The translations under genes were made by a program, and so were the position numbers. DNA of 64,000 nucleotides from an uncultured Clostridia bacterium (GTDB lineage: Bacteria > Bacillota > Clostridia > Oscillospirales > Oscillospiraceae): assembly GCA_945915065.1 (NCBI GenBank), contig CAMEER010000001.1, forward strand, positions 90,819-154,818, given 5' to 3'. Of the stretch, positions 37,015 to 47,035 are shown piece after piece. Every line of letters begins with the position of its first letter. Within the stretch, counting starts at the first letter, position 1. The notes below the pieces were generated by a model. The model was not told the DNA's origin and made no database searches. It saw only the letters and a program-made list of their open reading frames with translations.

Positions 37015-38276
37015 CATTTGAGGATAACGGCAACTTCCGGCCGGAGCAGAGACCCTATTCCGGCGGACAGAACGGCGGCGGGAATCGCGACAATGATTTC
37101 GGCGCGTGGCTGCTGATCGGCATCATGTTCCTGGTGGCGTGGCCGGTGGGCCTGATCCTGCTGATCAAGAAGCTCAGCGATAACCCCCAGCGGACGAAGA
37201 AGGTGGTATCCGACACGGCGGAGCATCTGCGCTCCAAGGCACAGGAGATGCGGCAGGAGCAGCAGACCCGGAAAACACAAGCAGGCAAGCAGAGTGCCGT
37301 GAAAAAGGTCACCCAGACGCCCCAGCTTTCTGACAAAGGCGCCAAAGTCATGAAGATCATCGGCATCGTGCTGGCGGCGCTGGGCGGCGTGGCCCTGCTG
37401 GGTGTCGCGGAAAACTGGCTGGGCTATGCCATCGAATACAACGAATGGTGGTATTTCCTGCGGCAGATGTTCTATCCCACGGGACTGCTGGCGGGCGGCT
37501 TGGCGCTGCTGATCGGCGGCGGCGTTATGAAAAAGCGGATGCGCCGTTTTTCCAAGTATCTGGCATGCGCCGGAGCGCGGGATGTGATCCCGCTGTCTTG
37601 TTTGATGAAGGCCGCCAGTGTGCGGGAGAGTAAAGCTGAGCGGGATCTGGAACTGATGATCGAAAAGGGTATGTGGGGCCCCACTGCCTATCTGGACCGG
37701 GGAAACGACATACTGTTTCGCTCGCAGAAGGCAGCTGATGACTATTTTGCCGCCAAACAGACCGCCGCACAGAAGCAGACAGCCGCTGCTGCGGAGGAGG
37801 CCGCACCGCAGGAAAAAGAGGGTTATGAGAGCATGCTGCAGGCGATCCGCCGGGCCAACGACCGCATTGACGATCCGGTGCTTACCGCCAAGATCCACCG
37901 GCTGGAGGCCATCACCGGCCAGATCTTCAAAGTGATCCGGGAGGAACCGGCCAAAAAGAACAAGGCCAATACCTTCCTGAACTACTATCTGCCCACCACC
38001 CAGAAGCTGCTGGACAGCTATGCCGACTTTGAGGAGACAGGCGTCAGCGGTCAGAATCTGGATCAGGCCAAGGTGCGGATCGAGGAGACCATGGACAACA
38101 TCATTGCCGGATTTGAGCATCAGCTGGACGAGCTGTACCGGGACGCCGCCATGGATATCGACAGCGATATCCGAGTGATGGAGACCATGCTGCGGCGGGA
38201 TACCGCCACCGCCGCCGATGACTTCGGTCTGGACGGCGGCACCGCCGTCCAGACACCGGACACAGAGATTGAATAA
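37011..38276 (+). CDS. XpaC-like (5-bromo-4-chloroindolyl phosphate hydrolysis family) membrane protein
   Basis: N-terminal TM segments; KIHRLEAITGQIFKVIREEPAKKNKANTFLNYYLPTTQKLLDSYADFE. Confidence 0.75.
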   Translation: MTFEDNGNFRPEQRPYSGGQNGGGNRDNDFGAWLLIGIMFLVAWPVGLILLIKKLSDNPQRTKKVVSDTAEHLRSKAQEMRQEQQTRKTQAGKQSAVKKVTQTPQLSDKGAKVMKIIGIVLAALGGVALLGVAENWLGYAIEYNEWWYFLRQMFYPTGLLAGGLALLIGGGVMKKRMRRFSKYLACAGARDVIPLSCLMKAASVRESKAERDLELMIEKGMWGPTAYLDRGNDILFRSQKAADDYFAAKQTAAQKQTAAAAEEAAPQEKEGYESMLQAIRRANDRIDDPVLTAKIHRLEAITGQIFKVIREEPAKKNKANTFLNYYLPTTQKLLDSYADFEETGVSGQNLDQAKVRIEETMDNIIAGFEHQLDELYRDAAMDIDSDIRVMETMLRRDTATAADDFGLDGGTAVQTPDTEIE

Positions 38277-38313
38277 AGGCGAAAAACAGAGCGGCGGGGA
38301 TCTCCGCTGAATC

Positions 38314-38342
38314 TTGACAAGCAGTACTTTTCCCGATACAAT
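38314..38342 (+). promoter_or_regulatory. promoter of proS
   Basis: TTGACA-17-TACAAT. Confidence 0.7.
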
Positions 38343-38392
38343 AAATTTTTGAGAATAACGCGCGTTGCCGCGGGAATTGAGGTTTATACATT

Positions 38393-39832
38393 ATGGCAAA
38401 GGATCAGAGAAATGTGGAAGCAATTACCCCGATGGAGGAGGATTTCGCCAAGTGGTACACCGACATCTGCCTGAAAGCGGAGCTGGTGGACTATGCCAGC
38501 GTCAAGGGCTTTTTGATCTTGCGCCCTTATGGCTACGCCATCTGGGAGAATATCCAGAAGTATATGGACAACGAGTTTAAAAAGACAGGTCACGTCAATG
38601 TGGCCATGCCCGTGCTGATCCCGGAGAGCCTATTGAAGAAGGAGGGCGAGCTTGTCCAGGGCTTCGCTCCCGAGGTGGCGTGGATCACCCACGGCGGCAG
38701 CGAGAAACTGGAGGAGCGTCTGGCTTTCCGGCCCACCTCCGAGACCATGTTCTGCGATCACTGGGCCCATGTGCTGCACAGCTGGCGTGAGCTTCCCATG
38801 CTGTACAACCAGTGGTGCAGCGTCATCCGCTGGGAAAAGACCACCCGTCCCTTCCTGCGCAGCCGTGAGTTCTGGTGGCAGGAGGGCCACACCATCCATG
38901 AGACCGCCGAGGAGGCCATGGCGGAAACGGAGCAGCAGCTGAACTGCTACGCCGACGTGTGCAAAAACGCCCTGGCCATGCCGGTGGTGAAGGGCCGCAA
39001 GACCGACAAGGAGAAGTTCGCCGGTGCTGAGGCCACCTATACCATCGAGTGCATGATGAAAGACCACAAGGCCCTCCAGTCCGGCACCAGCCACTATTTC
39101 GGAGACAAGTTCTCCCGTGCCTACGACGTGACCTTTACCGGCCGGGACAACACCTTGCAGTATCCCTTCCAGACCTCGTGGGGCGCCTCCACCCGTCTGA
39201 TCGGCGCTATCATCATGACCCACAGCGATAACCACGGTCTGGTGCTGCCCCCTGTCATCGCCCCCACGCAGGTGGTGGTGATCCCCATTGCCCAGCATAA
39301 GCCCGGCGTGCTGGATGCCGCCGCCGCTTTGAAGGACCGCCTGACGGATGCCGGCATCCGTGTATCCATGGACGACAGCGACCAGTCTGCCGGCTGGAAG
39401 TTCGCCCAGTACGAGATGAAGGGCGTGCCCCTGCGTGTGGAGATCGGCCCCAAAGATATGGAGAAGGAGCAGTGCTGCATCGCGCGCCGTGACACCGGCG
39501 AGAAGGTGTTTGTGCCGCTGGCGGAGCTGGAGGAGCGGGTCAAGGGCCTGCTGCAGGAGGTCCACGACAACCTCTACAACATGGCCGCCAAGAATCTGGA
39601 GGACAATACCTTTGACATGACCGACTGGCAGGAGGTCAAGGCCATGGCCGAGGGTAAGGGCGGTTTTGCCCGCACCAAGTGGTGCGGTAGCCTGGAGTGC
39701 GAACTGGCCATGAAAGAGAAGGCCGGTGTTTCCAGCCGCTGCATGCCCCTCAAGCAGTCCGGTACCGCCGGCAAGTGCGTCATGTGCGGCAAGCCCGCCA
39801 CCACCGATATCTACTGGGGCGTGGCATATTAA
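38393..39832 (+). CDS. proS: prolyl-tRNA synthetase (ProS type 3-like, 479 aa)
   Basis: LAFRPTSETMFCDHWAHVLHSWRELPMLYNQWCSVIRWEKTTRPFLRSREFWWQEGHT. Confidence 0.95.
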   Translation: MAKDQRNVEAITPMEEDFAKWYTDICLKAELVDYASVKGFLILRPYGYAIWENIQKYMDNEFKKTGHVNVAMPVLIPESLLKKEGELVQGFAPEVAWITHGGSEKLEERLAFRPTSETMFCDHWAHVLHSWRELPMLYNQWCSVIRWEKTTRPFLRSREFWWQEGHTIHETAEEAMAETEQQLNCYADVCKNALAMPVVKGRKTDKEKFAGAEATYTIECMMKDHKALQSGTSHYFGDKFSRAYDVTFTGRDNTLQYPFQTSWGASTRLIGAIIMTHSDNHGLVLPPVIAPTQVVVIPIAQHKPGVLDAAAALKDRLTDAGIRVSMDDSDQSAGWKFAQYEMKGVPLRVEIGPKDMEKEQCCIARRDTGEKVFVPLAELEERVKGLLQEVHDNLYNMAAKNLEDNTFDMTDWQEVKAMAEGKGGFARTKWCGSLECELAMKEKAGVSSRCMPLKQSGTAGKCVMCGKPATTDIYWGVAY

Positions 39833-39849
39833 AAGTTGACATGGCATAC

Positions 39850-39881
39850 GCAAAGCACCGTCCCGCGGGACGGTGCTTTGT
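39850..39881. terminator. terminator after proS
   Basis: CAAAGCACCGTCCC-GC-GGGACGGTGCTTTG. Confidence 0.75.
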
Positions 39882-39888
39882 TATCGTT

Positions 39889-40467
39889 TTATTCAAATAC
39901 AATCGGTGTGTGGTCACATATCTCCATGATTTTTTCCTGCAGACGCTTCAGATCCTCAAAGGTCTCCGGCTTCTTATGGGGATCCCGCAGCAGGGCCGCC
40001 GGATGGTACAGCGCCATCATCAGCGTACCGTTGCGGTCAAAGAACTGGCCATGCTCCTGACTGATCTTGAAGTCCGGCTTGATCAGCTCCATGGCGCTGA
40101 TGCGGCCCAGACACACAATGATTTTGGGCTTCATCAGCCGTACCTGCGCGCGCAGATACGCCCGGCAGGCGTCCTTTTCCTCTCCCAGCGGATCCCGGTT
40201 TTCCGGCGGACGGCACTTGACGGAGTTGGTGATGTAGATATTCTTCCGATGCAGGCCGATCATGGCCAGCATGTCGTCCAGCAGCTTACCGGCCCGGCCC
40301 ACAAAGGGCTCGCCCTGCTGGTCCTCATTGGCGCCCGGCGCTTCGCCGATGAACAGCACCTCGGCGTTGGGATCCCCTACGCCGAACACCACCTGCGTGC
40401 AGGTGCGGCGCAGGCCGCAGGCCTCACACTTCAGGCAACTCTCCCGCAATTCCTCCCACGCGGTCAT
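39889..40467 (-). CDS. family 4 (4Fe-4S) uracil-DNA glycosylase
   Basis: [66 protein letters not shown]. Confidence 0.94.
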   Translation of the reverse strand: MTAWEELRESCLKCEACGLRRTCTQVVFGVGDPNAEVLFIGEAPGANEDQQGEPFVGRAGKLLDDMLAMIGLHRKNIYITNSVKCRPPENRDPLGEEKDACRAYLRAQVRLMKPKIIVCLGRISAMELIKPDFKISQEHGQFFDRNGTLMMALYHPAALLRDPHKKPETFEDLKRLQEKIMEICDHTPIVFE

Positions 40468-41399
40468 CCCAATCTCGCCTCCATCCAGTTCCAGATATCC
40501 TGATAGATCATGGGCCGCTGCGCCTTCTCATTGAGCAGCTCATGCCGCAGGCCCGGGTAAAGCTTCAAGGTGCAGTCCGTTACGCCGCTGCGCTTGAACT
40601 CGTGGTATGTCTGGCGCACGCCGCTGCCCATGCCGCCCACCGGATCATCCTGGCCGGAGATCAGCAAAATGGGGATCTTGCCGTCCATTTTGTCCAGATT
40701 GGAGAACCGCTGGTTGAAGCGGATGCCCTTGAGCATCTCATAGAACAGCCCCACCGTGGCGTCATGACCGCACAGGGGGTCGGCAATATAGGCGTCCACA
40801 TTCTCCTCATCCACCGACAGCCAGTCGTAGGCGGTGCGGTTGGGCTTGAAGGTCTTGTTGTAAGCGCCGAAGGCCAGATTCGTCACCATATCGTTGGTGG
40901 CTGCCGGGTTTTTCCGTTTCAGTATTCCCGCCAGCGCAAGGCCACTGGTCAGGGTGGCGCCGCTCTGCCAGCCGGTGCCCATCAGTATGGCGGCTTTTAC
41001 CGTGCCGGGATAGCGGATGAGATAGGTGCGGCTCAAAAACGAACCCATGGAGTGCCCCATCAGCAGCAAGGGAAGATCCGGATACTGCTCCTTCAGGCGT
41101 GTGTGCAGCACATAGATGTCGTCCACCGGAGTATTCCATGTGTTGCCGTCGCCGAAATACACCGGCGTGCCGCCCTCCGGCAAAGACTCCCCGTGGCCAA
41201 GATGGTCATGGCCCACCACGATTACGCCGTGGTCATTGAGAAACCGGGCGAAATCATCATAGCGGCCCACATATTCCGCCACGCCGTGGACGATCTGCAA
41301 GACCGCCACCGGCGTTACGTCCGTGGGGATCCATGAGATGCCGTGCAGCCGTGTTTTTCCGTCGCTGGAAAGAAAGGTGAAGTCCGTCTTTTTTGTCAT
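40464..41399 (-). CDS. alpha/beta hydrolase (monoacylglycerol lipase-like)
   Basis: [55 protein letters not shown]. Confidence 0.9.
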   Translation of the reverse strand: MTKKTDFTFLSSDGKTRLHGISWIPTDVTPVAVLQIVHGVAEYVGRYDDFARFLNDHGVIVVGHDHLGHGESLPEGGTPVYFGDGNTWNTPVDDIYVLHTRLKEQYPDLPLLLMGHSMGSFLSRTYLIRYPGTVKAAILMGTGWQSGATLTSGLALAGILKRKNPAATNDMVTNLAFGAYNKTFKPNRTAYDWLSVDEENVDAYIADPLCGHDATVGLFYEMLKGIRFNQRFSNLDKMDGKIPILLISGQDDPVGGMGSGVRQTYHEFKRSGVTDCTLKLYPGLRHELLNEKAQRPMIYQDIWNWMEARLG

Positions 41400-41486
41400 G
41401 GCAATTTCGTCCTTTCCGTGATATACTGTTACTATTATCGTATTTATTCTATCACAGGAAATCACACTTGAAAAGGGGGAACTGTC

Positions 41487-42980
41487 ATGGCTTCCTATAT
41501 TCTGGCGCTGGATCAGGGCACCACCAGCTCCCGGGCCATCGTATTCGATAAGCGGGGAGACATCGTGGGTCGGGGCCAGTACCTTTTCACCCAGCACTAT
41601 CCCCAGGCGGGGTGGGTGGAGCATGACCCCATGGAGATCTGGCGCACGCAGGCACAGGCGGCCGCTGACGCCATTGCCGGACTGCCCGCCGGCGCCATCG
41701 CCGGTATCGGCGTCACCAATCAGCGGGAGACCACCATTATCTGGGACAAGATCACCGGCGTGCCGGTGTATAACGCCATCGTCTGGCAGTGCCGCCGCAC
41801 GGCAGAGCTGTGTGAAGAGCTGAAACGCCGGGGGCTCAGTGAGCGCATCCAGTCCACCACCGGCCTTTTGATCGACGCCTATTTCTCCGCCACGAAGATC
41901 CGCTGGATCCTGGACAACGTGCCCGGCGCGCGGCAGAAGGCGGAGCAGGGGCAGCTGCTGTTCGGCACGGTGGAGACGTGGCTCATCTGGCAGCTGACCG
42001 GCGCTCATGTGACCGACTACTCCAACGCCAGCCGCACCATGCTATTTGACATCCACAAGTTGGCGTGGGACGCGGAGCTGTGCGGGATGCTGGGCATTCC
42101 CATGTGTATGCTACCCCGGTGCGTCGGCAACTCCCAGTTGTACGGCACGGTAAAAGAGGGTATCCCCGGGCTGGAGACGCTGGCCGGCGTTCCGGTGTGC
42201 GGCGCGGCAGGGGACCAGCAGGCGGCCCTGTTCGGCCAGACCTGCTTCCACGCCGGTGACGCCAAGAATACCTACGGCACCGGATGCTTTACGCTGATGA
42301 ACGTGGGACAGAAGCCCGTCCGCAGCCGGGCGGGACTGGTGACCTCCGTGGCGTGGAGCGTGGAAGGCGCGGTTACATACGCATTGGAGGGCAGCGTCTT
42401 TAACGGCGGCAGCACCATCCAGTGGCTGCGGGATGAGCTGCATCTGATCGACTCTGCCCCGGAGTGTGACCGGCTGGCCGAATCGGTGGACAGCAGCGGC
42501 GGCGTTATCGTGGTGCCGGCCTTTACCGGACTGGGAGCGCCCTACTGGGATATGTACGCCCGGGGCGCTATTCTGGGCGTTACCCGGGGCACAGGACGGG
42601 CCCATATCGCCCGGGCTGTGCTGGAGGCCATCGCCTTTCAGGTGACGGATCTGATGCTGGCCATGCGGCAGGACGCCGGATGCGACATCACCTGTCTGCG
42701 GGCTGACGGCGGCGCCAGCGTCAGCGATATCCTGCTGCAGATGCAGGCGGATCTGCTGCGTATCCCGGTGGACCGTCCCGCCATGGTGGAGACCACCGCT
42801 TTCGGCGCGGCGGCGCTGGCAGGTCTCAACTGCGGCATGTGGGGCAGTCTTGAGGAACTGTCGGCCCTGCGCCGCAGCGAGCGGGTATTCACGCCCCAAC
42901 GGGTGCAGGCGGAGTGTGACGACGCCTACCGCATGTGGAAGCGGGCCGTTCAGCGCAGCGCCGACTGGATCGAGCATTGA
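41487..42980 (+). CDS. glpK: glycerol kinase
   Basis: ILALDQGTTSSRAIVFDKRGDIV, FSATKIRWILDNVPGAR, GDQQAALFGQTCF, DGGASVSDILLQMQADLL. Confidence 0.96.
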   Translation: MASYILALDQGTTSSRAIVFDKRGDIVGRGQYLFTQHYPQAGWVEHDPMEIWRTQAQAAADAIAGLPAGAIAGIGVTNQRETTIIWDKITGVPVYNAIVWQCRRTAELCEELKRRGLSERIQSTTGLLIDAYFSATKIRWILDNVPGARQKAEQGQLLFGTVETWLIWQLTGAHVTDYSNASRTMLFDIHKLAWDAELCGMLGIPMCMLPRCVGNSQLYGTVKEGIPGLETLAGVPVCGAAGDQQAALFGQTCFHAGDAKNTYGTGCFTLMNVGQKPVRSRAGLVTSVAWSVEGAVTYALEGSVFNGGSTIQWLRDELHLIDSAPECDRLAESVDSSGGVIVVPAFTGLGAPYWDMYARGAILGVTRGTGRAHIARAVLEAIAFQVTDLMLAMRQDAGCDITCLRADGGASVSDILLQMQADLLRIPVDRPAMVETTAFGAAALAGLNCGMWGSLEELSALRRSERVFTPQRVQAECDDAYRMWKRAVQRSADWIEH

Positions 42981-43022
42981 TGTCCTATTGGTTAACAATT
43001 GATGAATTTCGCCCCAAACCTC

Positions 43023-43051
43023 TTGCAAAATTGCTTTCCGGTGGCTATAAT
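43023..43051 (+). promoter_or_regulatory. promoter of zinc-ribbon protein gene
   Basis: TTGCAA-17-TATAAT. Confidence 0.55.
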
Positions 43052-43094
43052 CAGCCTTGATAAAGCACCTATTTTACTTTGAAAGGAGTCTACT

Positions 43095-43547
43095 ATGTCT
43101 TTTTTTGAGAATTTTACCGAGAAAGCCAAAATGTACGCCAATATCGCCGCAGAAAAGGCCAGAGACGTGGCCGAAGTAGCCGCCGACAAGGCCAAGGATG
43201 TAAAGGAAACCGCTCAGTTGACCATGGCCATCAAGACCGAGCAGCGGGAACTGGACAAGAACTACCGCGCCATCGGCCAGTGGTTCGCCTCCGAGTATGA
43301 GGGTGAGATCCCTGACGCCATCAAGGACGTGATGGCCGCCATCGAGGCCAGCCGCACCAAGATCGAGGAGATGGAAGCCGCACTGGCGGAGAAGCCCGGC
43401 GCGGATGACGGAGACGCCGAGACCCCTGAGCTGAAGGTCTGTCCCGTGTGCGGCACTGCCACCAACTCCAAGTTCTGCCCCGAGTGCGGCGCCGCTGTGG
43501 ATGCAGCGCCTGTCAAGGACGAGGCGCCCACTGAGCCCCAGGAGTAA
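43095..43547 (+). CDS. hypothetical coiled-coil protein with C-terminal zinc ribbon
   Basis: N-terminal amphipathic Ala/Lys-rich helix; CPVCGTATNSKFCPECGA. Confidence 0.8.
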   Translation: MSFFENFTEKAKMYANIAAEKARDVAEVAADKAKDVKETAQLTMAIKTEQRELDKNYRAIGQWFASEYEGEIPDAIKDVMAAIEASRTKIEEMEAALAEKPGADDGDAETPELKVCPVCGTATNSKFCPECGAAVDAAPVKDEAPTEPQE

Positions 43548-43572
43548 ATTTCGGATTCTTTTTCCCCATTGT

Positions 43573-43608
43573 AAAACGATCCCTCGGCGAATGGCCGGGG
43601 GATCGTTA
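43573..43608 (+). terminator. imperfect-stem terminator
   Basis: AACGATCCCTCGGC-GAAT-GGCCGGGGGATCGTT ATTCTTT. Confidence 0.55.
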
Positions 43609-43749
43609 TTCTTTGGCATATTTCAGAATACCGGTTTCGTCATATGGAGGTTTCCGCATACTGCCGAATCTTGCCCGCTGTGTCAGCAACCGCTCTTGCC
43701 TTTTCGACCTGTTTCGTGTATGCTGAAAGAGAGAAGTGAGGTGTGCATC

Positions 43750-44667
43750 ATGACCCTTTTACAGATGAGCTACATTCTGGAGGTGGATCGCTGCGGCTCC
43801 ATTAACCGGGCGGCCCAGAACCTGTTTGTGTCCCAGTCGGCCCTGTCCAGTGCCATTGCCGAGGTGGAGCGGGAACTGGGCATCACCATTTTCCATCGGT
43901 CCAATCGCGGTATCGCCCTGACGGAGGATGGCCGGGAGCTGCTGAACCAGATCATCCCCATCGTGGAACGCAGCCGCAAGATCACCCGCTACTACAGTGA
44001 GCGCAGGGCGGAAAACCGGGTCACGCTGTCCATTGCCGCCCAGCGCTATCCCTTCTGCGCCAAGGCGTTCGTGGAGTTTTTGCACCTGCGGGAGGAACCC
44101 CGCATCGAGGTCAGCTTCAAGGAGGTGGAGATGGCCTCTGTCATTGAGCAGGTGGCCCAGCAGCAGAGCGATCTGGGGGTGATCTTCGTCTCCGATATGA
44201 CGGAGCGATTCATTCGCCGGATTCTGGAGGGCCGTAATCTGGAATTCCACCAGCTGGCGCGCCTGCGGCCCCATGTGTTTATGCGCCGGGGACATCCCCT
44301 GTCCGGCGAAGCATCGGTGACGCCGGAGCAGCTGCGGCAATATCCCTATGCCGCCTTCACCCAGAGCGACACCAACCTCAACTACGCCGAGGAGGTGGTG
44401 GCGGGTACCGCCGCCGACTTCAATCAGGTGGTCTATGTATCCGACCGGGCCACCATCTACAGTGTCATTGCCCACACCAACTGTGTTTCCACCGGCAGCG
44501 GCGTGCTGCCTGACGGCTTTGGTGATGACCGGCTGGTGACGGTACCGCTGACGGGACAGCACGACATGCGCCTTGGGTATATCAAGCTGCGCTCTGTGCC
44601 GCTCAGTGACTCCGGCCGGGAGTTTGTGGAGATTTTGCAGCAGATCCTGAAAGAACTGGAGGAGTGA
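43750..44667 (+). CDS. LysR family transcriptional regulator
   Basis: MTLLQMSYILEVDRCGSINRAAQNLFVSQSALSSAIAEVERELGITIFHRSNRGIALTEDG. Confidence 0.93.
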   Translation: MTLLQMSYILEVDRCGSINRAAQNLFVSQSALSSAIAEVERELGITIFHRSNRGIALTEDGRELLNQIIPIVERSRKITRYYSERRAENRVTLSIAAQRYPFCAKAFVEFLHLREEPRIEVSFKEVEMASVIEQVAQQQSDLGVIFVSDMTERFIRRILEGRNLEFHQLARLRPHVFMRRGHPLSGEASVTPEQLRQYPYAAFTQSDTNLNYAEEVVAGTAADFNQVVYVSDRATIYSVIAHTNCVSTGSGVLPDGFGDDRLVTVPLTGQHDMRLGYIKLRSVPLSDSGREFVEILQQILKELEE

Positions 44668-44725
44668 CGCTCCTCCGGTTGATGTATCGTGCTTGCCGCC
44701 GCATTGCGGAGACGGTGTGCAGAAG

Positions 44726-44755
44726 AAAACCGGGAAGGACGACCTTCCCGGTTTT
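44726..44755. terminator. bidirectional terminator
   Basis: AAAACCGGGAAGG-ACGA-CCTTCCCGGTTTT. Confidence 0.8.
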
Positions 44756-44758
44756 GCG

Positions 44759-46432
44759 TTATTCAATGGAGATGATATAGAAGTATACGCTCTGTCCGCC
44801 GGGGATGGCGGCCACCTCCGCATCAGGGCAGCGCTGGGCAAACAGCGCTTCCGTCCGCGCGCCCTCCTCCTCAGAGACGCCCTCGCCGGTGTAGATGTTG
44901 ATGTATTCCGCATCGGCTTCGGCGGCGTGCCGGCTCAGCTTCTCCAGCAGATCCTCCATGGAGCGGCTGGTGCCGAACAGCTTGCCGTCCAGCAGCGCCA
45001 GATAGTCGCCCTCGTTGATGGCAAAGCCGTCAAAATCAGAGTTGCGGGCGGCATAGGTGATCTGAGCGGTGGATACCGTCTGGGCGGCAGCCACCATGGC
45101 CTGAGCAATGGTCTGGGGATCGGTTTCGTCGGGATCGAAGCTCATCATGGCGGTGATGCCCTGAGGGACGGTGGCGGTGGGGATCACCACGATCTCCTTC
45201 TCCGTCAGGCCCACGCACTGTTGGGCCGCCATGATGATGTTTTTGTTGTTGGGCAGGATGAACACCACTTCGCTGGGGGTGCGGTTGACCTCCTTGAGAA
45301 TCGCCTCGGTGGAGGGATTCATCGTCTGACCGCCGGACACGATGGTGTCCACGCCCAGCGCCCGGAAGGTGTCCGCAAGGCCGTCTCCGGCGCACACGGC
45401 CACGAAGCCATACCGCTTTTCCGCGGGAGCCACGGCGTTTTCCTGGTTTTCCAGTTCCTCCTCCACAGCGTCCAGATCGTCGGTGCTGTGGGCCTCACGA
45501 CCGGCCGCCAGATCGTCCCGCTGGGTGCGCATATTCTCGATCTTGGCCAGCTCCAGCGTGCCGTACTTCTGGGCCTCCGTCAGGGCATAGCCGGGGATAT
45601 CGGTGTGGACGTGGACCTTGAAGCACTCGTCATCCTCGCCGATCACCAGACTGTCGCCGATGCTGTCCAGATAGGCACGCAGGGGCTCCAGTGATTTCTC
45701 ACCCATGGTTTTACGGACGATGAACACCGTGTCGAAGGTGAACGTGATCTCGTCCTCCAATGCGGCGAAGTCGGCTTTTTCCTTGACCGCGGTCTCCTCG
45801 GTCACTTCGGGGATGGCCTCGCCCCGCAGACAGCGCAGCATACCGTCCAGAATGATCAGGTAGCCCTTACCGCCGGCATCCACCACGCCGGCCTTTTTCA
45901 GCACAGGATTCATTTCCACCGTCTCGGCAAGCGTTACTTCGCCGGCACGGATGGCTTCCTCCAGCACGAATTCCACGCAGTTGTTCTCCTGTGCGGCCTC
46001 CATGGCCCGTTGAGCCGCCAGACGGGAAACGGTCAGCACCGTACCCTCGGCAGGCTTCATCACAGCGCCGTAGGCAGTGGCAACGCCCTCCTGCATGGCG
46101 GCGGCCAGTGCCGCGCCGTCAGCTTCGGCGAGACCCTTGAGGGACTTGGACATGCCGCGGAACAGCAGGGACAAAATGACGCCGGAGTTGCCGCGGGCGC
46201 CCCGCAGGAGTCCCCGGGCCGTTATCTTGGCGGCGTCGTCAATGGTGGCAGGCTCGGCTTTTTTCAGCTCGGCGCAGGCGGTCTGAATGGTCAGATACAT
46301 ATTGGTGCCGGTATCGCCGTCGGGGACGGGAAAGACATTCAGGTCGTTGATGGACTGTTTCTGCCCCGCAATGCAGGCAGCGCCGAAGAGCACCATCTCC
46401 TTAAAGGCGGCACCGCTGATTTTCTCTATCAT
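44759..46432 (-). CDS. DAK2/DhaL-domain protein of the FakA/YloV family
   Basis: LNVFPVPDGDTGTNMYLTIQTA, LRGARGNSGVILSLLFRGM, DAGGKGYLIILDGM. Confidence 0.92.
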   Translation of the reverse strand: MIEKISGAAFKEMVLFGAACIAGQKQSINDLNVFPVPDGDTGTNMYLTIQTACAELKKAEPATIDDAAKITARGLLRGARGNSGVILSLLFRGMSKSLKGLAEADGAALAAAMQEGVATAYGAVMKPAEGTVLTVSRLAAQRAMEAAQENNCVEFVLEEAIRAGEVTLAETVEMNPVLKKAGVVDAGGKGYLIILDGMLRCLRGEAIPEVTEETAVKEKADFAALEDEITFTFDTVFIVRKTMGEKSLEPLRAYLDSIGDSLVIGEDDECFKVHVHTDIPGYALTEAQKYGTLELAKIENMRTQRDDLAAGREAHSTDDLDAVEEELENQENAVAPAEKRYGFVAVCAGDGLADTFRALGVDTIVSGGQTMNPSTEAILKEVNRTPSEVVFILPNNKNIIMAAQQCVGLTEKEIVVIPTATVPQGITAMMSFDPDETDPQTIAQAMVAAAQTVSTAQITYAARNSDFDGFAINEGDYLALLDGKLFGTSRSMEDLLEKLSRHAAEADAEYINIYTGEGVSEEEGARTEALFAQRCPDAEVAAIPGGQSVYFYIISIE

Positions 46433-46449
46433 CTTGCTGTGATCCTCCC

Positions 46450-46803
46450 TTAACTGTTACTGACGGAGTCCACGCAGACGTTTACGTCCCGGACCTCCAC
46501 ACCGGTATTGCAGGTGACCACATACTTGACCTCGCTCATAATGGCACGGCAGACGGTGGCGATATTTACACCGGCGTCCACCATGATATGCAGCTCGATG
46601 GACACGGTGTTGTCATCGTTGTAGGTGACCTTTACGCCCTTGCTCATGGCTTCGGGACGCAGCAGGTGGACAAGGCCGTCCGTCATGGAGCGGTAGGCCA
46701 TGCCCTTGACGCCGAAGCAGTTGGTTGCGGCGGCGCCGGTAATGGTGGTGAACACTGCGTTGGAGATGGTGATATCCCCGTGCTCACTGTTGATTTTTAT
46801 CAT
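46450..46803 (-). CDS. Asp23/Gls24 family envelope stress response protein
   Basis: Small protein MIKINSEHGDITISNAVFTTITGAAATNCFGVKGMA...; paired with the DAK2 gene. Confidence 0.9.
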   Translation of the reverse strand: MIKINSEHGDITISNAVFTTITGAAATNCFGVKGMAYRSMTDGLVHLLRPEAMSKGVKVTYNDDNTVSIELHIMVDAGVNIATVCRAIMSEVKYVVTCNTGVEVRDVNVCVDSVSNS

Positions 46804-46984
46804 AGCAGCCTTCCTTTCTGTCGGAGGTGAGTTACGCATAGCAATGACATAATATCATGTATTATATACCATCTTCCGGTAAATAACAAGGAATATTTTA
46901 GACCGCAGAAAATCTTCCGTTTCACCGCCAACAGACTTGCTGCCTGCCGTGTGCGGTTTCCGTGCTGCGAGACCCTGTAAAAAA

Positions 46985-47020
46985 CAGAAAACCGGAGGGA
47001 CGAAGCCCTCCGGTTTTCTG
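46985..47020. terminator. terminator of htrA-like gene
   Basis: CAGAAAACCGGAGGG-ACGAAG-CCCTCCGGTTTTCTG. Confidence 0.75.
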
Positions 47021-47035
47021 CTGTATCAGGAAATG

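Noticed and set aside
38343-38392. Possible T-box leader upstream of proS
   Set aside because: The 5' UTR is only ~50 nt and shows no specifier loop or antiterminator (TGGNACCGCG-like) bulge.
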